Assembly: GCA_016081115.2 (NCBI GenBank)
Contig: CM071930.1
Coordinates: 10,335,419-10,399,418, forward strand
DNA: 64,000 bases
Direction: 5' to 3'
Source: Rehmannia glutinosa
Taxonomy: Eukaryota; Streptophyta; Magnoliopsida; Lamiales; Orobanchaceae
Position numbers and translations under genes: made by a program
The notes under the pieces: generated by a model
What the model was told of the DNA's origin: nothing
Seen by the model: only the letters and a program-made list of their open reading frames with translations
The model's database searches: none
Shown here: in pieces, positions 47,301 through 58,740 of the stretch
How the letters are laid out: each line of letters begins with the position of its first letter
How positions within the stretch are numbered: the first letter of the stretch is position 1

Positions 47301-48243
47301 ATTATACACACCAACCGACACATTAGTTTTACCTCGTATGGATTGCCATTGGTAGCCATTCATGGCCATTCCTCAATCAAATCCTCGAGCGGCTTCCTTA
47401 GCGTTTTGTTATTAAGAGTTCCCCGGCCGCCGATCGATCATTTGTCTTGTTGCGAAAAGTAGCCCATTATAAAATGTTTGGACTTGCATCCAAATAGGTA
47501 GGCCATGGTGTGGGCATTTCCGCAACAATTCTTTGAATCTCTCCCAAGTGTCGTCGCAAGGTCTCGTCATCTTCTTGAGTGAATGAAGAGATTTCATTCC
47601 TCAATCGTGTAGTTTTGGCCTAGGAAAATATTTCAAAAGAAACTTCTCGCCATGATGTTCCACGTTGTAATCGTTCCTTTGGCAAAGTATTTAGCCATTG
47701 TTTAGCCCGGCCCCAAGAGTAAATGGGAATAGGCGTAAACGGATGGCATCATCAGAGACCCCATTTATTTTGAATGTATCGCAAATTTCAAGGAAATTCG
47801 CGATATGATTATTTGGATCTTCGTCGGTAGGCCGTTTAATTGAACAAATTGTTGCACCATTTGAATGACATTCGGTTTGATTTTAAAATTATTGGCCGCA
47901 ATAGTGGGCCTTACAATACTAGACGATGTGTCGTCCATAGAGCGACTTGGCATAGTCGTACATGGTTCTTTGTTGTTCATCCGCCATATTGGGATCCTTG
48001 CCTTCGTTAATATCCTCCTCGTGGTCTCAGATTAATACTTTCCTCCGTGTTGCTACGGCGGTGTCGCTTCCAAATTCGGCGACGAGTAGGCATGCACTCG
48101 GTAAATAAAGAGGATAAGTGTAATCCAAGACTTACAAAGATAGATAAAAAGAAAGACAAATGATGAAATAAAATAAAAAAATGATTAAATTAACAAAAAT
48201 AAGGCGTTCTTAATATTACAATCCCCGCAACGGCGCCAAAACT
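44376..48243 (-). mobile_element. Family B internal region, unit III
   Basis: 3868 bp. Primer site at 48222-48238 (one base short), gag-protease, stem-loop at 45716-45757, noncoding tail and polypurine region. Same order and spacing as units I and II. Confidence 0.9.
45800..47987 (-). pseudogene. gag-protease, unit III, broken
   Basis: The start is the ATG at 47987. The capsid core at 47412-47597 has TWERFKELLRKCPHHG, then IWMQVQTFYNGL. The segment at 47016-47369 has the zinc knuckle CETCGGLHNHQDC and the NPGWRQHPNFGW motif. The protease at 45905-46360 begins at GASINVM and includes ILGRPFLATAKSL, and it is cut off by a one-base insertion near 45910. A base missing near 46373 separates it from the DPGSF segment. 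Frame breaks are few and local. Confidence 0.8.
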
Positions 48244-49924
48244 TGATGGCTCAAAAGCTACCTTTAAAACCGTAGGCAAGTGCACCTATCGTTTTATAGT
48301 ATAGATTATTGAGTACCGAGTGTCATTCCCACGAGGATTGTAAGTACTAATAATTGCCGTTTTTTGTTATTTAATCTAACAATTTTCGTGAGTTTTTTGT
48401 TTGATGAAAAAGGAAAACAAATTATAAATTGTAAAAATGAAAGAAGATTTGTAAAATAAGAAATCAAGAGATAGAAATGTGTTTGAATGTAAATCCCTCT
48501 AGAATGTTTTTGTGATTTGACAAGTTAAAAATACAACCGTAAGCCCTTAAGCAAAAAACCAACCTCTTTTAATAAAATCTCACGTCTTGTGGACCGTAGA
48601 AATTCCCAATTTAAGTTAAACCCTTTCTCAAGGCGAAAAACTTCTAATCTCAAGTTGATTAATCAAATCTCTTTCTAGTTAAAACCCCCAAGACAGCATT
48701 ATAACGATTTGTGAATTCCCATATTAGGTTTGACCCTAATCCAGAAGATTTATGTCGTCCTATATCTAGGATTGCATGCAACTCTTTTCACTTATATAGG
48801 TTCTATTTCACCATGAATCTCTCGATTTCCTGATGAAAAATAAACTTCAAATCAATATTGCGCATATATCAATTCGAATGAACGAAGCATAATATAAGTG
48901 AATCACACAAAATATGAAGATTTTATTAAAAAAACATACACACCTTAATCACAAATCCATTCTAGAGTTCATTACATTCAAACACTAGAGTTTTAGCTAC
49001 ACATGCTTTTGATACAAGAATAAATTACACAAGAAGATGTAAACATTGTAGACATGGTGTACTTATCTTTATCAAAATCTCAATTGACTTGATGATGTTG
49101 CTCCAAGCCTTCTTCCCCAATGTTGCCTCAAGCTTACTCCTCCAAGACCCCTTGATCCCAATTCTACTTAATGAAATGAATACAATGAATATTTTCTCGA
49201 GTATCTAATGAATGCCTCTCTCAATTTCAACTCTTGCTTTTATAGGCAACCAATACATTGAAAGTACTTCTTTTTATTAAACAATCACCCCCATTTTCCT
49301 TGTTGGTTGGTGAATTCTTGTATTCAAGTGATGAGGAGGGGACATGGAGACATGTTTCAAAAAAATATGGTGTTAAAAGTGTACAAAAGTGGCCAAAATG
49401 GGTTGGTTGGTGAGTTTTCCCCAAATTCCGCAAAGAAAAGTTGCAAAAGAGGTCCCTGACACGCCAGTGTTGGGCAAAGACGGCCAGTCGTCTTTGCACA
49501 AATTTTGTCAAGATACGCTGACACGCCGCCAGTCGGGCAACACGCCAGGCCGTGTTGTACGACACGCCAGCCGTGTTCGGCCTGTTTTGTGCGATTTTTC
49601 CTCCTCTTTTGATCCCTTCAACATGGCCGTGTTCGGACACGGTTTGGCCGCTTTTGACCCTTTTTCCAATTTTTATCCAATTTATTTCCTTCTTTTTTGA
49701 AGATGGCCATGTTACTTGACACCCCAAGTCATGTTGAGTGATTTTCTTGCCTTTTTTCAAGTAATATTGGCTTCACATTGCTCCAAATTGCTCCACCTAT
49801 AATGTTAAACACATCACACGATGAAATGCTACAGAAACACTTGAGAAACTATGATTTTTCTAACAAAACAATTCAAAAAATATCGAATTAATAATACAAA
49901 ATATGTACAAAATGACACTTATCA
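48244..49924 (-). repeat. LTR3 of family B (outermost 5' LTR)
   Basis: 1681 bp ending CACTTATCA, directly followed by the right target duplication TTATT (49925-49929). It contains a palindrome cluster at about 49455-49640, with one more degenerate ACACGCCAG unit than LTR1 and LTR2. Confidence 0.92.
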
Positions 49925-49929
49925 TTATT

Positions 49930-51273
49930 TCCATGTAGTTTTCAATATATAGATACAATTTTTACCTACTTTTAAACTCTTTTTATTGATGTGGTGTTTT
50001 TCGTATTTTTTTACGTTATTTCTAGATTATTTACATACCGTTTTTAATGTTCTTCTATCACATCTTTCCATCTGTATTAGGCAGCAAAGAACCATGTTTG
50101 GGAAAGTGGGAATAAACGAAAAATTAGGAAAAGTGTTTGAGTTGCTTTGCTTCACTGCTATGCTAAGTTAGTAGTAAATACTATTGCTACCAATAATAAA
50201 AGCTTTAGTTGTGAAAGTCATCAAAAGGAATAAAAAAATTCTGTGGGTAAAGCACTATAAGTTCTGATAAGATTCTTATTTAATATTATATATATGGATA
50301 TAGATATTAATGAATAAAAGGAAAAAAATTGTATTAGTAATCAGTACAACAAAATCAATAAAATTCACCTCGCTGTCATTTCCCATAACCAACCTTTTCT
50401 TCGAAAAATCTCGACTAGAAATTTGCACTTTTTTCTTTTCCTTTTTTTTTAATAAAATCTAATATATAATTCAATTATTTTCCTATCAAAGTCCGACTTT
50501 GGTTGAAACTTATCAGCATCCATCCCTTGATGTAAAAATACAAAAACAAAATACATTCATCCAAAACATAAATAAACTATTGCAAAGATTGACGCTTTCA
50601 CAAAATTAAACTAAATTAAAAAAATTGTCTTTTCCAATTATTGTTGTAGATATATATATGTATTGGTTGATAAACTACTGCCATGTCCCTGTCCTTAGGG
50701 TCCTCGAAATTTTATATTACAATTACAAGTGCTCGCTGTGTTTTGATGTTCCAACAAATTCAAACAATTTGAAAATGGTGTAATATATCAATACATATAT
50801 GTGTGTGTCAGTGTGTGTGTCAATTCCAAAATTATTAACCATGGATGGACTAATACCATAAAGTTTAGAACACGATTACGCCAGTTATATGAGCTACTAT
50901 CCTACTATGAACTCCTTATATCATGTGCTCAAAGTTACAACCTATATATATCTATAATATCGCACACAAAATAAAAAAGACGACGAGCAAAATTCATGTG
51001 TAATGTAGAATCAGATTTTTTAAGAAGTCTTTGGCACTACAAGAGAGAAAGATAGTCACAATTATAATACTTCTCATTTTATCATAATAAAAGTTGTAGA
51101 TTGTTGATATAGATCATTGCGACTAATAATAAAGTGTTGTACAACTCTATAATTTAGTGTCTATATTTTCTTGAGTAAATCAATCTAATAAATTTATTAT
51201 ATGATATATCAATTTATAAAGACAAATAACAGTTTAAAATTTTCAAATATTGACAATCAATTATTAGATCCAC
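49930..51273. other. AT-rich intergenic DNA
   Basis: No gene, RNA gene or repeat could be supported. There are short TA and TGTG runs (for example near 50800-50820). The longest frame, 61 codons at 49986-50171, has no features of a real gene. Confidence 0.6.
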
Positions 51274-51281
51274 ATCTTTAG

Positions 51282-51973
51282 TAGAGATGTTAAAAGGGTT
51301 GCGGCCCGTTGGCCCGGACCGTTTAAACCGAGAAAAAAGAGGGTTAGAGCCGAATTATTTTGGCCCGTTTAAATCAGGGCCTTTTCAGCCCGAACCATTT
51401 AGCCCGAGGCCCGTTAGGGCTAGTTCGCTAGCCCGACAATTGTGTTTTTCTAAAAAATAAATATCTATTTTATTACATATTACCTATTACTAAATATATT
51501 TTTTTAAACTCACATGTCTTCATCTTTAATAGGTTTAAATATATAATTCTCAAAATCATGACTTATAGTCATATGAAAGTTTTTTTTCCAAAAAGTATTA
51601 TTTTTTTTCATTTACATGGGTATATATTATATAATGCTATCTTTATTATTATAGTTTTATTTTAAAATTTAGATCATGGAATATTTAAATTTTATAATTC
51701 TATTAATGCAATATAATTATAAACTATACAAGATTTTTGTATAATGAATACTTTAACTTAATATGTTAAATTTAAATGTTATATATGTTCGATTTTAAAA
51801 TTTTAGATTTAAATATATTATTTTTAATTTTTTTGACTTAAAGCCCGATAGTGGCCTGTTTAGCCCGAAGCCCGCTAGAGTTAGGTTAGGTTCGCAATAT
51901 GCTAGCCCGTTTAATAGTGGCTCATTTAGCCCGAAGCCCTATAGGGCTAGGGCTAGCCCATTTAACATCTATA
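51282..51973. mobile_element. Non-autonomous hAT-like element, GCCCG-rich
   Basis: The ends are TAGAGATGTTAAAAGGG and, on the other strand, TATAGATGTTAAATGGG (15 of 17 matching). They are flanked by a perfect 8-bp duplication ATCTTTAG at 51274-51281 and 51974-51981. Both subterminal regions are rich in GCCCG and GGCCCG words around an AT-rich centre. No coding capacity. Confidence 0.85.
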
Positions 51974-52067
51974 ATCTTTAGTGGTATTCATACCCATCTC
52001 GGTATTTTTTTTTACCAAAAAGATTGAGAATATATTCAAAACTTAATAACAAAATTACACTGTTAAT

Positions 52068-52250
52068 TAGAGTTGTCAAACAGTTCGGGCCGGGCCAAAC
52101 AGTAACTGGGCCACTATGTTTGTAGGACAATACGGCCCATCCCACGAAAATACAAAGGAAAAGTCGGGTCGGCCAGGTTTTTCAGGCCTAATAGGTCGGC
52201 CAAAAAATCTAGCTCATTTCGCCTAAAAACGCACCCCCTACTTCTTTATC
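52068..52250. mobile_element. Partial MITE of the same GCCCG-rich group
   Basis: The left end reads TAGAGTTGTCAAACAGTTCG followed by GGCCGGGCC, like the left ends at 51282 and 57201. No right end or target duplication was found, so it is truncated or decayed. The right limit is approximate. Confidence 0.45.
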
Positions 52251-52700
52251 GGACCGCCAAAATTGATGATTCTCACGCTAACCGGCAAAAAGACAAACTT
52301 GAATAGATATATATATGTCAAGGGGAAAGCATGGCACGAGAGGAAAACAATCGCTCATCGAGGGAGAAAAACAAAACTCAATAAACAAACAAAAAACAAC
52401 AACAAAACAAACGAAAAACAAAACACTCTTACAGGATATTAAACCACCCTAAAAGAAGGACTGCACTACCCAACTTTGTATTTGAGTTAGGTTATATTGG
52501 CGATTTGTCAATAATTCAATATCTCAAAAATTACTAATACATCTTTTAAAAAAAGACTAATACAATTAAAACACCAATAAATGAGTTTGTAGTTCAAACG
52601 CGTATTGCAAGAGTATTCTCAATTTCTTTGAGATTTATTTCCTCCACTCATCCCAACTTATTTTAAAAATTAAAACACCAATAATTTTCATTGCTTAAAA

Positions 52701-53265
52701 GGGATAATTACAAAAAATAACCCTGAGGTTTGGCCTAATTACAAAAAAAACCCAGACTTCTTTTAAAATTACAAAAAAAATCCTATGGTTTGATTTGTCT
52801 AACAAAAAAACCCTTGTGGTTTGACCTCACCCCTTTTTCCAATTTAGGCCGCATCTTTGTAGGATCATCCAAGACTCAACTCTTTATTAGATGAAGATTT
52901 TCCCAACGCCTCATTTGTAAAGCCATCATAAGACCAATTATCAACCTCAAAATTGTCATCGGATTCATAATCGACAAGATCTTGTGAGACACTCGTCATC
53001 ATTATAGTTCAAGTTAGACTCATTATCATCTCCGAATCATTACCAGATTATGTTCATCAATAATTTGCTCCCATGTGGATTCTACATTGCATGATGTCAA
53101 AAAATCGTTAGGTTATTTAACGGTTGGATTGAATTGTTAGGCAAATCAAACCACAGGGGTTTTTTTGTTAGACAAATCAAACCATAGGGTTTTTTGTAAT
53201 TTTGAAAGAAGTCTGGGTTTTTTTGTAATTAGGCCAAACCTCAGGGGTTTTTTTGTAATTATCCC
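52701..53265. mobile_element. MULE-like MITE with inverted repeats of about 130 bp
   Basis: It starts GGGATAATTACAAAAAATAA and ends with the complement (TTTTTGTAATTATCCC). The arms share words such as CCTGAGGTTTGGCCTAATTA and GGTTTGATTTGTCTAACAAA. Flanks are TTGCTTAAAA (52691-52700) and TTGCTAAAAT (53266-53275), a 9-10-bp duplication with one indel, as expected for Mutator-type insertion. The interior has no coding capacity. Confidence 0.78.
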
Positions 53266-53275
53266 TTGCTAAAAT

Positions 53276-54600
53276 AATAAGCAAACAAAAACCTCTAACC
53301 ACACAAGGAAAAACCTAAATCACTTTTGTTATAAGATTAATCAAAATCAGAGGAAGTTGCAACCGTACAAGAACATGTAGCCAAAATTTAAGAAATGTCC
53401 AAGAGATGCCATCGATCACCAGCCGACAAACAAATTTAACGTGGCCGTGAAGATTACGTTCCTCTCTTAACAAGCCCACCAATAAATTATAGACCCAAAG
53501 CCTCCAACACATAATACACACACACCCGCACGTGAGTGTGGTTTGTTAGGTGAGGTATCTCTCCTACCTTCTTTGACTGACATCAAATTCTAAAATTAGG
53601 TTAGGTGCCTTCGTCCCTGCTTGTATATATTTCACTTTGTCAATGCTTTTTTTTTTTTTTTTTTGAGAAACACTTTATCAATGCTAAACACAAGCCATTG
53701 GTATTCTAATTTCTACGTTCATAGACACTTGATGTCAATCTGTACTTAAGGCCCTGGAAATAAGTGGAATATGTGATAACAAAGCCGTGGAAATAACTTT
53801 TGTAGTCAAATATTTTTTTAAGAAAATAAATTGAACAATAAAGAAAAAGGCAACAAAACCGTGGAAATAATTTGAATTATGTGCTTATATAACCATCCAA
53901 TATTAATCATTGATGCAGCTAAAAACCCAAAAGTGATTAGCAGCAAATGCTGAATTTGTAGTCTATTACTGATCTAATGTGGGGCCGACCTTTTAATCAA
54001 CTAATTATTATTATATCTTATAACTCGTAACCAATTTTAGCACATAGTCTGAACTCTGAACTGGACACTGGAAGTGAGACTGAGAACCCCAATACCATAA
54101 CCAGGGCTTAGTCCAGCTACCACTAGTGAGGGCCTTAAAGTCGCTTGTGGGGTGGAAGTCATGAATTCAAATTCTTACTCCGTTAAATTGTTCCGTGGGG
54201 CGGGGGGCGTGAGGCTTAGCTAACACAAGACTCCAAATTTTTTTTTCGTCCCGTTTTTTCTATGGAAAAAAATGAAAAAAATTATATGTGTTATATATTT
54301 TAAGGTGAAAAACAAATAACTAGGGGAAAAAATTTAGGTTAGGGAGAATTCAAATGGGTGCATTCCGCCCTGTAAAAGCATATGTACACCTTTAGTATGT
54401 ACACATTATGTGGTTTACCTTGATCTCAATGATGAGGGGTCGGAATGTCGGATACTTTCGACGTAAAGATGTGTTCAGTTAAAAAAAAAAACATACCAAA
54501 GCAATTAATCTTGAAACATTATTGCCCTTTTCCCATTCAACTCTTTCTACAAGAATTAGTCAAAGCACTTCGTTAACTTTAGGACAACGATGGGTTTTTT
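53276..54600. other. Intergenic DNA without a supported gene
   Basis: It holds a T-run of about 22 bases at 53646-53664 and a possible tRNA-derived repeat near 54101-54225, which was not strong enough to call. A 68-codon minus-strand frame at 53315-53521 has no recognisable domain. Confidence 0.5.
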
Positions 54601-54639
54601 TTAATAGTTTTTATATTGTGTAAAAATTAAAAATTATCA

Positions 54640-55854
54640 TTATTTTTTTTAATCAAGTGTCTTCTATTTGGTTTCTAATTCATTTTTGGTTTCAAATTTT
54701 TTAAAATATCACAATAGCCAGACGAAAAGTTTGGCTATTTGTAATATACTTTGTTATGCATAAATTTGATCCAACTAAAAATATATAATTCAAATAATAA
54801 GTAGTTTGTATGCATAATAACATTTAGAATTTCTAGTCAAATTAGTATATTATATATATTTTTAAGAATAATTTGTATATTATATTATTATTGAATCATT
54901 TCGGTATGATGAGTTGGGCCGAAGAGATTTTATTGCATGATAGTACTATTCTTAATGTCCCATTCTAAAGTGGGTTCTTAATGATCCTATGTTCATATCT
55001 GAACGTCAACAGGCCCAACACATCCCAGGCCCCCTCTCAAAAAAGGGAAATGAAATAACAAAGAGACCAAATGCCCCAGGCCCAGCCCATGTAAGAAAAC
55101 TATTTTTAGAAATCTACTCTTTTGGCTAAATAGAATAATATTTTATTTTTTCTCAGTTATTTTAAAACTCATTTTTGCACATTCAATTTTCAATTATCAT
55201 ATTAGTATATGACGTTTTGGAAATGTCTCAATTATAAGTTATAACGCCAAATCAACAAGAATTTTACAATTGAATTAAACAATTATCTAAATAAATAAAT
55301 TTTTTTTTAAAGTTCGGTCCCATCATGCATTAAGAGAAAATTTCAATTTACCGGTATAATTTATGGATAGAAATTGTACCTTTTCACTAAATTTTACAGT
55401 TAATTACAGAATACCCACATAATGAAAAATATTTACTTTTCCCCAAACTATACAATAATTACCTACACTAATTTTACCTAAACTTTACAACTATCTTAAT
55501 ACTTAACTAAATATTTTTCTATAAGTAAACTATTTTTTTCTTGTAGTGATGACTCATATACTCGAACCGGGTCTCATATTGTGAGTAGTACTCGTGGTCT
55601 TGTTTAAATAAATAAATATACACTTTTTATATTATTATTTTTTTGAGAAATTATATTATTTATTTTAAACAAATAAAAATTATACACATTGAATTTATAA
55701 AAGTTACTCCCATATTTTTCATTTTAAATAAATTTCTTAATATATATTTTTATTTTGATTTGAGACTAAAAAACAAAGAAAACGTTGCTGTCAGTATTAT
55801 ATAACCAAAAATGAATTAGAAACCAAATAGAAGACACTTGATTAAAAAAAATAA
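54640..55854. repeat. Perfect 52-bp inverted repeat pair, 1.1 kb apart
   Basis: 54640-54691 and 55803-55854 are exact reverse complements and contain AATCAAGTGTCTTCTATTTG. Weaker similarity extends outward. The pair probably marks the ends of an AT-rich non-autonomous DNA element, but no target duplication was established. Confidence 0.65.
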
Positions 55855-56266
55855 CGATTTAAATTTTTATATATTTAATTGTGAAATGTTAGAAAAAAAT
55901 AGGGTTATTTATAATATTTAGAAAATCTGAGGGGTGCATATAATTGTAAAAATATTTAGTGAATTCAGCAAATTTCATCAGTTCAACTGGCGGTTGCAGT
56001 AAAAATGTAAGACAAAAGCAAAACTCAAGGGGTTTTCTGTAACTTCGAAACTCTCCCTATTCTTTTGTAATTACCGCAAACTTCAGGGATAATTTTTGTA
56101 ATTGTCTTAAAATTACTTAATTCTAACTTGAGGGGGAGGGGGTGGGGTTTTCTTGTTGTGTTGATAGGTGACAAGTGGAAACAACAAATGATGCTAAAAT
56201 CGTGCGCTTGAAATTTTGTAGCTTTGACTCTTATAGATATAGATAAGAGTAATTTTATCTGCATAC

Positions 56267-56422
56267 AATTGATGCAAATACAGTGAAAAAGTTTGGTGAA
56301 ATTTCCTGAAATCATAAATGATTAGAGCCAATATTTATATTTAGAATTGATGCAAATACAGTGAAAAAGTTTGGTGAAATTTCCTGAAATCATAAATGAT
56401 TAGAGCCAATATTTATATTTAG
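56267..56422. repeat. Perfect 78-bp tandem duplication
   Basis: Two adjacent identical copies, 56267-56344 and 56345-56422, each beginning AATTGATGCAAATACAGTG and ending ATATTTATATTTAG. The absence of differences implies a recent event. Confidence 0.95.
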
Positions 56423-57192
56423 CCACCTGTACTTTCTATCTTACCCTACAGTCTTTACCTGTCTGCCTACCTGCAGTACATGCAATCATAATACTTGGCC
56501 TCATTTTCTTTTTCCCCAAAAAAATGCAGATAACATTATTGCCTTGTGCATTGCAGGTATTGCTAAGAACTGTAGGCATCTGTGGCCCGTGAGACAACCT
56601 TATTGTATTGTGTGTGTTCACTTGAAATTTAGTTTGGTATTATGTCACATTGTCATATAAAGGAAAATGTGCAAAAAATGAGAATCCAAAGCTGCTACTG
56701 AATGACGTATTCGTTCTTAAACATTGGTTTTATGACAAAAAATAATTTGATAGAAATAAGAATAAAACTAGATATGCATTTGAATTATATATATTTTTGT
56801 TTTGGAAATGACCTTTGTTGTAGCATATGTTTTTCGAAATCGTGTTTGATTAAGTTGTTTTATGGAAAAAAACTAAGAAACAATTTTCAGATATTAATGG
56901 TTCAATATTTTGAAAAAAATGTAATAACAATATTTTGTGTGACATACTTTTTATATGAGATGGTGTGTTGGTTGAGTCGTTGTCTGAGGGATAAACATTA
57001 AGTAGGTAGAGATATATGATTTTCCAAAAATCATTTCTTAATGCCAATCAAAAATAAAAAATAATAAGAAAAATCGGGAATTTTAATTTTTGTAATTTTA
57101 TACGTAATATAAATTTATATATGAACTTTGGAGAAATTAGGAAAATGATGGGACAATGGCTACCACCACCAGCCCCTCGTGGCTCCATACAT
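56423..57192. other. Intergenic DNA without a supported gene
   Basis: Short open frames on both strands (for example 56702-57001) are AT-rich and show no domain, splice structure or codon pattern of a gene. Confidence 0.5.
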
Positions 57193-57200
57193 GGTTTAGC

Positions 57201-57441
57201 TAGAGGTGACAATTAGGCCAGAGAGCAAAAACGGGTGAGGTTGGGCTGGGCCGAAATTCATTAGTGTCAAATATTTTCATTGTCCAACCTGGCCGATCTA
57301 GTGTATTGTACTTGGGGCGAGTTAGGCCGACCGGTCTTTTGGGCCTATTAGGCTAGGCCAAATAAGTTCGGTCATTTTCGAACCTCTAAATTCATGGTCC
57401 AATTGTCTTATTGTTGGGCCGGGCCCAAATTGCCATCTATA
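57201..57441. mobile_element. hAT-like MITE with 8-bp target duplication
   Basis: 241 bp with ends TAGAGGTGACAATTAGGCC and, on the other strand, TATAGATGGCAATTTGGGCC. Perfect 8-bp flanks GGTTTAGC lie at 57193-57200 and 57442-57449. The interior is rich in GGGCCG and GGCC words, like the element at 51282. Confidence 0.85.
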
Positions 57442-57449
57442 GGTTTAGC

Positions 57450-58735
57450 TATTTGAAGGATTTATCATGTATCTCCCTATTCCAAATATAGATAGTTCAT
57501 TATTTTATTTTTGGTATGTACCAATGTAAAACTCTAGTTTTCAAAATGTTTTAATTTTCACAATCATCTTGTCAATTAAAGTAGTAAAGTGACATTGCTA
57601 ACAAACTTTTATTTTTTTCAAAATCTTGTTTAAAATCTTATATTAAATTAATATCAAATTTGAGACAGAAAAGTATTATATACAAATGAAGATAGAGAGA
57701 AATTAACTTACTTTAGATTTTTGCAATGTCAGAACTCACGCGCCTACAGAATGTTTTTGGATAAATTGGACATGATAATGGAAACCATGTATATTATAAA
57801 CAATTAATTACCCATGAATTCTCCCACCATACTTCTTATTAATATTAATTTGTTACTGGGAAATTCTATTTTAGTTAACTTTATAGCTCCTTCTTTATAT
57901 CTTGAGTCCCACCATGCCGTTTACTTTCTGAAGTTGATCATAAAAATAAAAAAGCATTGCATTTCTCTTTTTGCTTTTTCACCATCAGCTTCATCAGTGC
58001 TCCCTTTCTCTTTTACAATGTCATTACATATTTTTAACCCATAAAATATTTTGGGAAAATTGCAGGATCACATTGCAAAAGTGATCCTGTGGTTATAGGC
58101 GAAAATAGTCCTCTCTCGTCGCAAACATAGTCCCGCAACTATTAAATTGTCGCAATTTAAGGACTTTTTTTTCACCAGAATTTGGATATCTTACTGGATG
58201 TTGCATGTGGCATACATGTGACAGGATTTGATTAAAATAATCGCTTGCATGTATGTATTTCCTCCAACATTACGGAAATTGCCATCCCTTATAGCACTAA
58301 GAGCTAACCATATCATAGCCTAGTTCTTTTTGTATCTCAGAGTGGTTGAGACATGTGTTGTAAGGATAAATGACCCGAGTCCGAAATTTTATATGAATGC
58401 GTGTGTTTCCTTCCCAAATTCTCCTCATTGTACTAAAAAAAAGAGATAGACTAAATTAACAAAAGAACCTAAAACGTAGTAGCACAGAAACATGTGTTAG
58501 AGTCGTCTCCAAGAAAGATTAGGTCGATTGATTTTCTTAAGCCCCGAGGAGTCCTCTATTTCAAATTTTGTTTTATTTTACAATTCAATTAATTTTAATA
58601 CATGTAAGTGTATCGATGAGATTATACATATAAAATAATTTAATAGTTTCTAAAATATGAAATAAAATAAGATTTGTAATCACATTTGGTCACCTGGTTA
58701 TTATTTTCTTTGGCGTGTCAACTGTCAAGTTCATG
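57450..58735. other. Intergenic DNA without a supported gene
   Basis: Contains a single MULE-arm-like stretch near 58053-58160 (GGGAAAATTGCAGGATCA) with no partner found. No coding region can be defended. Confidence 0.45.
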
Positions 58736-58740
58736 CTCCG

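Larger units (their letters stand above)
25536..49924 (-). mobile_element. Tandem array of family B gag-protease LTR retrotransposon (4 LTRs, 3 internals)
   Basis: On the minus strand the order from right to left is LTR3, internal III, LTR2, internal II, LTR1, internal I, LTR0. Start-to-start distances are 5549, 5545 and 5529 bp. Each LTR runs TGATAAGTG...GCCATCA. The block is bounded by TTATT at 25531-25535 and again at 49925-49929, a perfect 5-bp target duplication belonging to the outermost LTR ends, and no such duplication separates the units. This indicates one insertion later expanded in place, probably by unequal recombination between LTRs. None of the internals has RT, RNase H or integrase. 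LTR0 is split by a nested family A element. Confidence 0.9.

Noticed and set aside
53315..53521. 68-codon minus-strand frame as a possible gene
   Set aside because: No domain, start context or splice structure. It lies between repeats and reads like chance coding.
54101..54225. Possible tRNA-derived SINE (GAATTCAAATTC resembling a B box)
   Set aside because: The A and B boxes are weak, and neither a tail nor a target duplication was found. Similar weak matches near 56958 and 58335 were also dropped.
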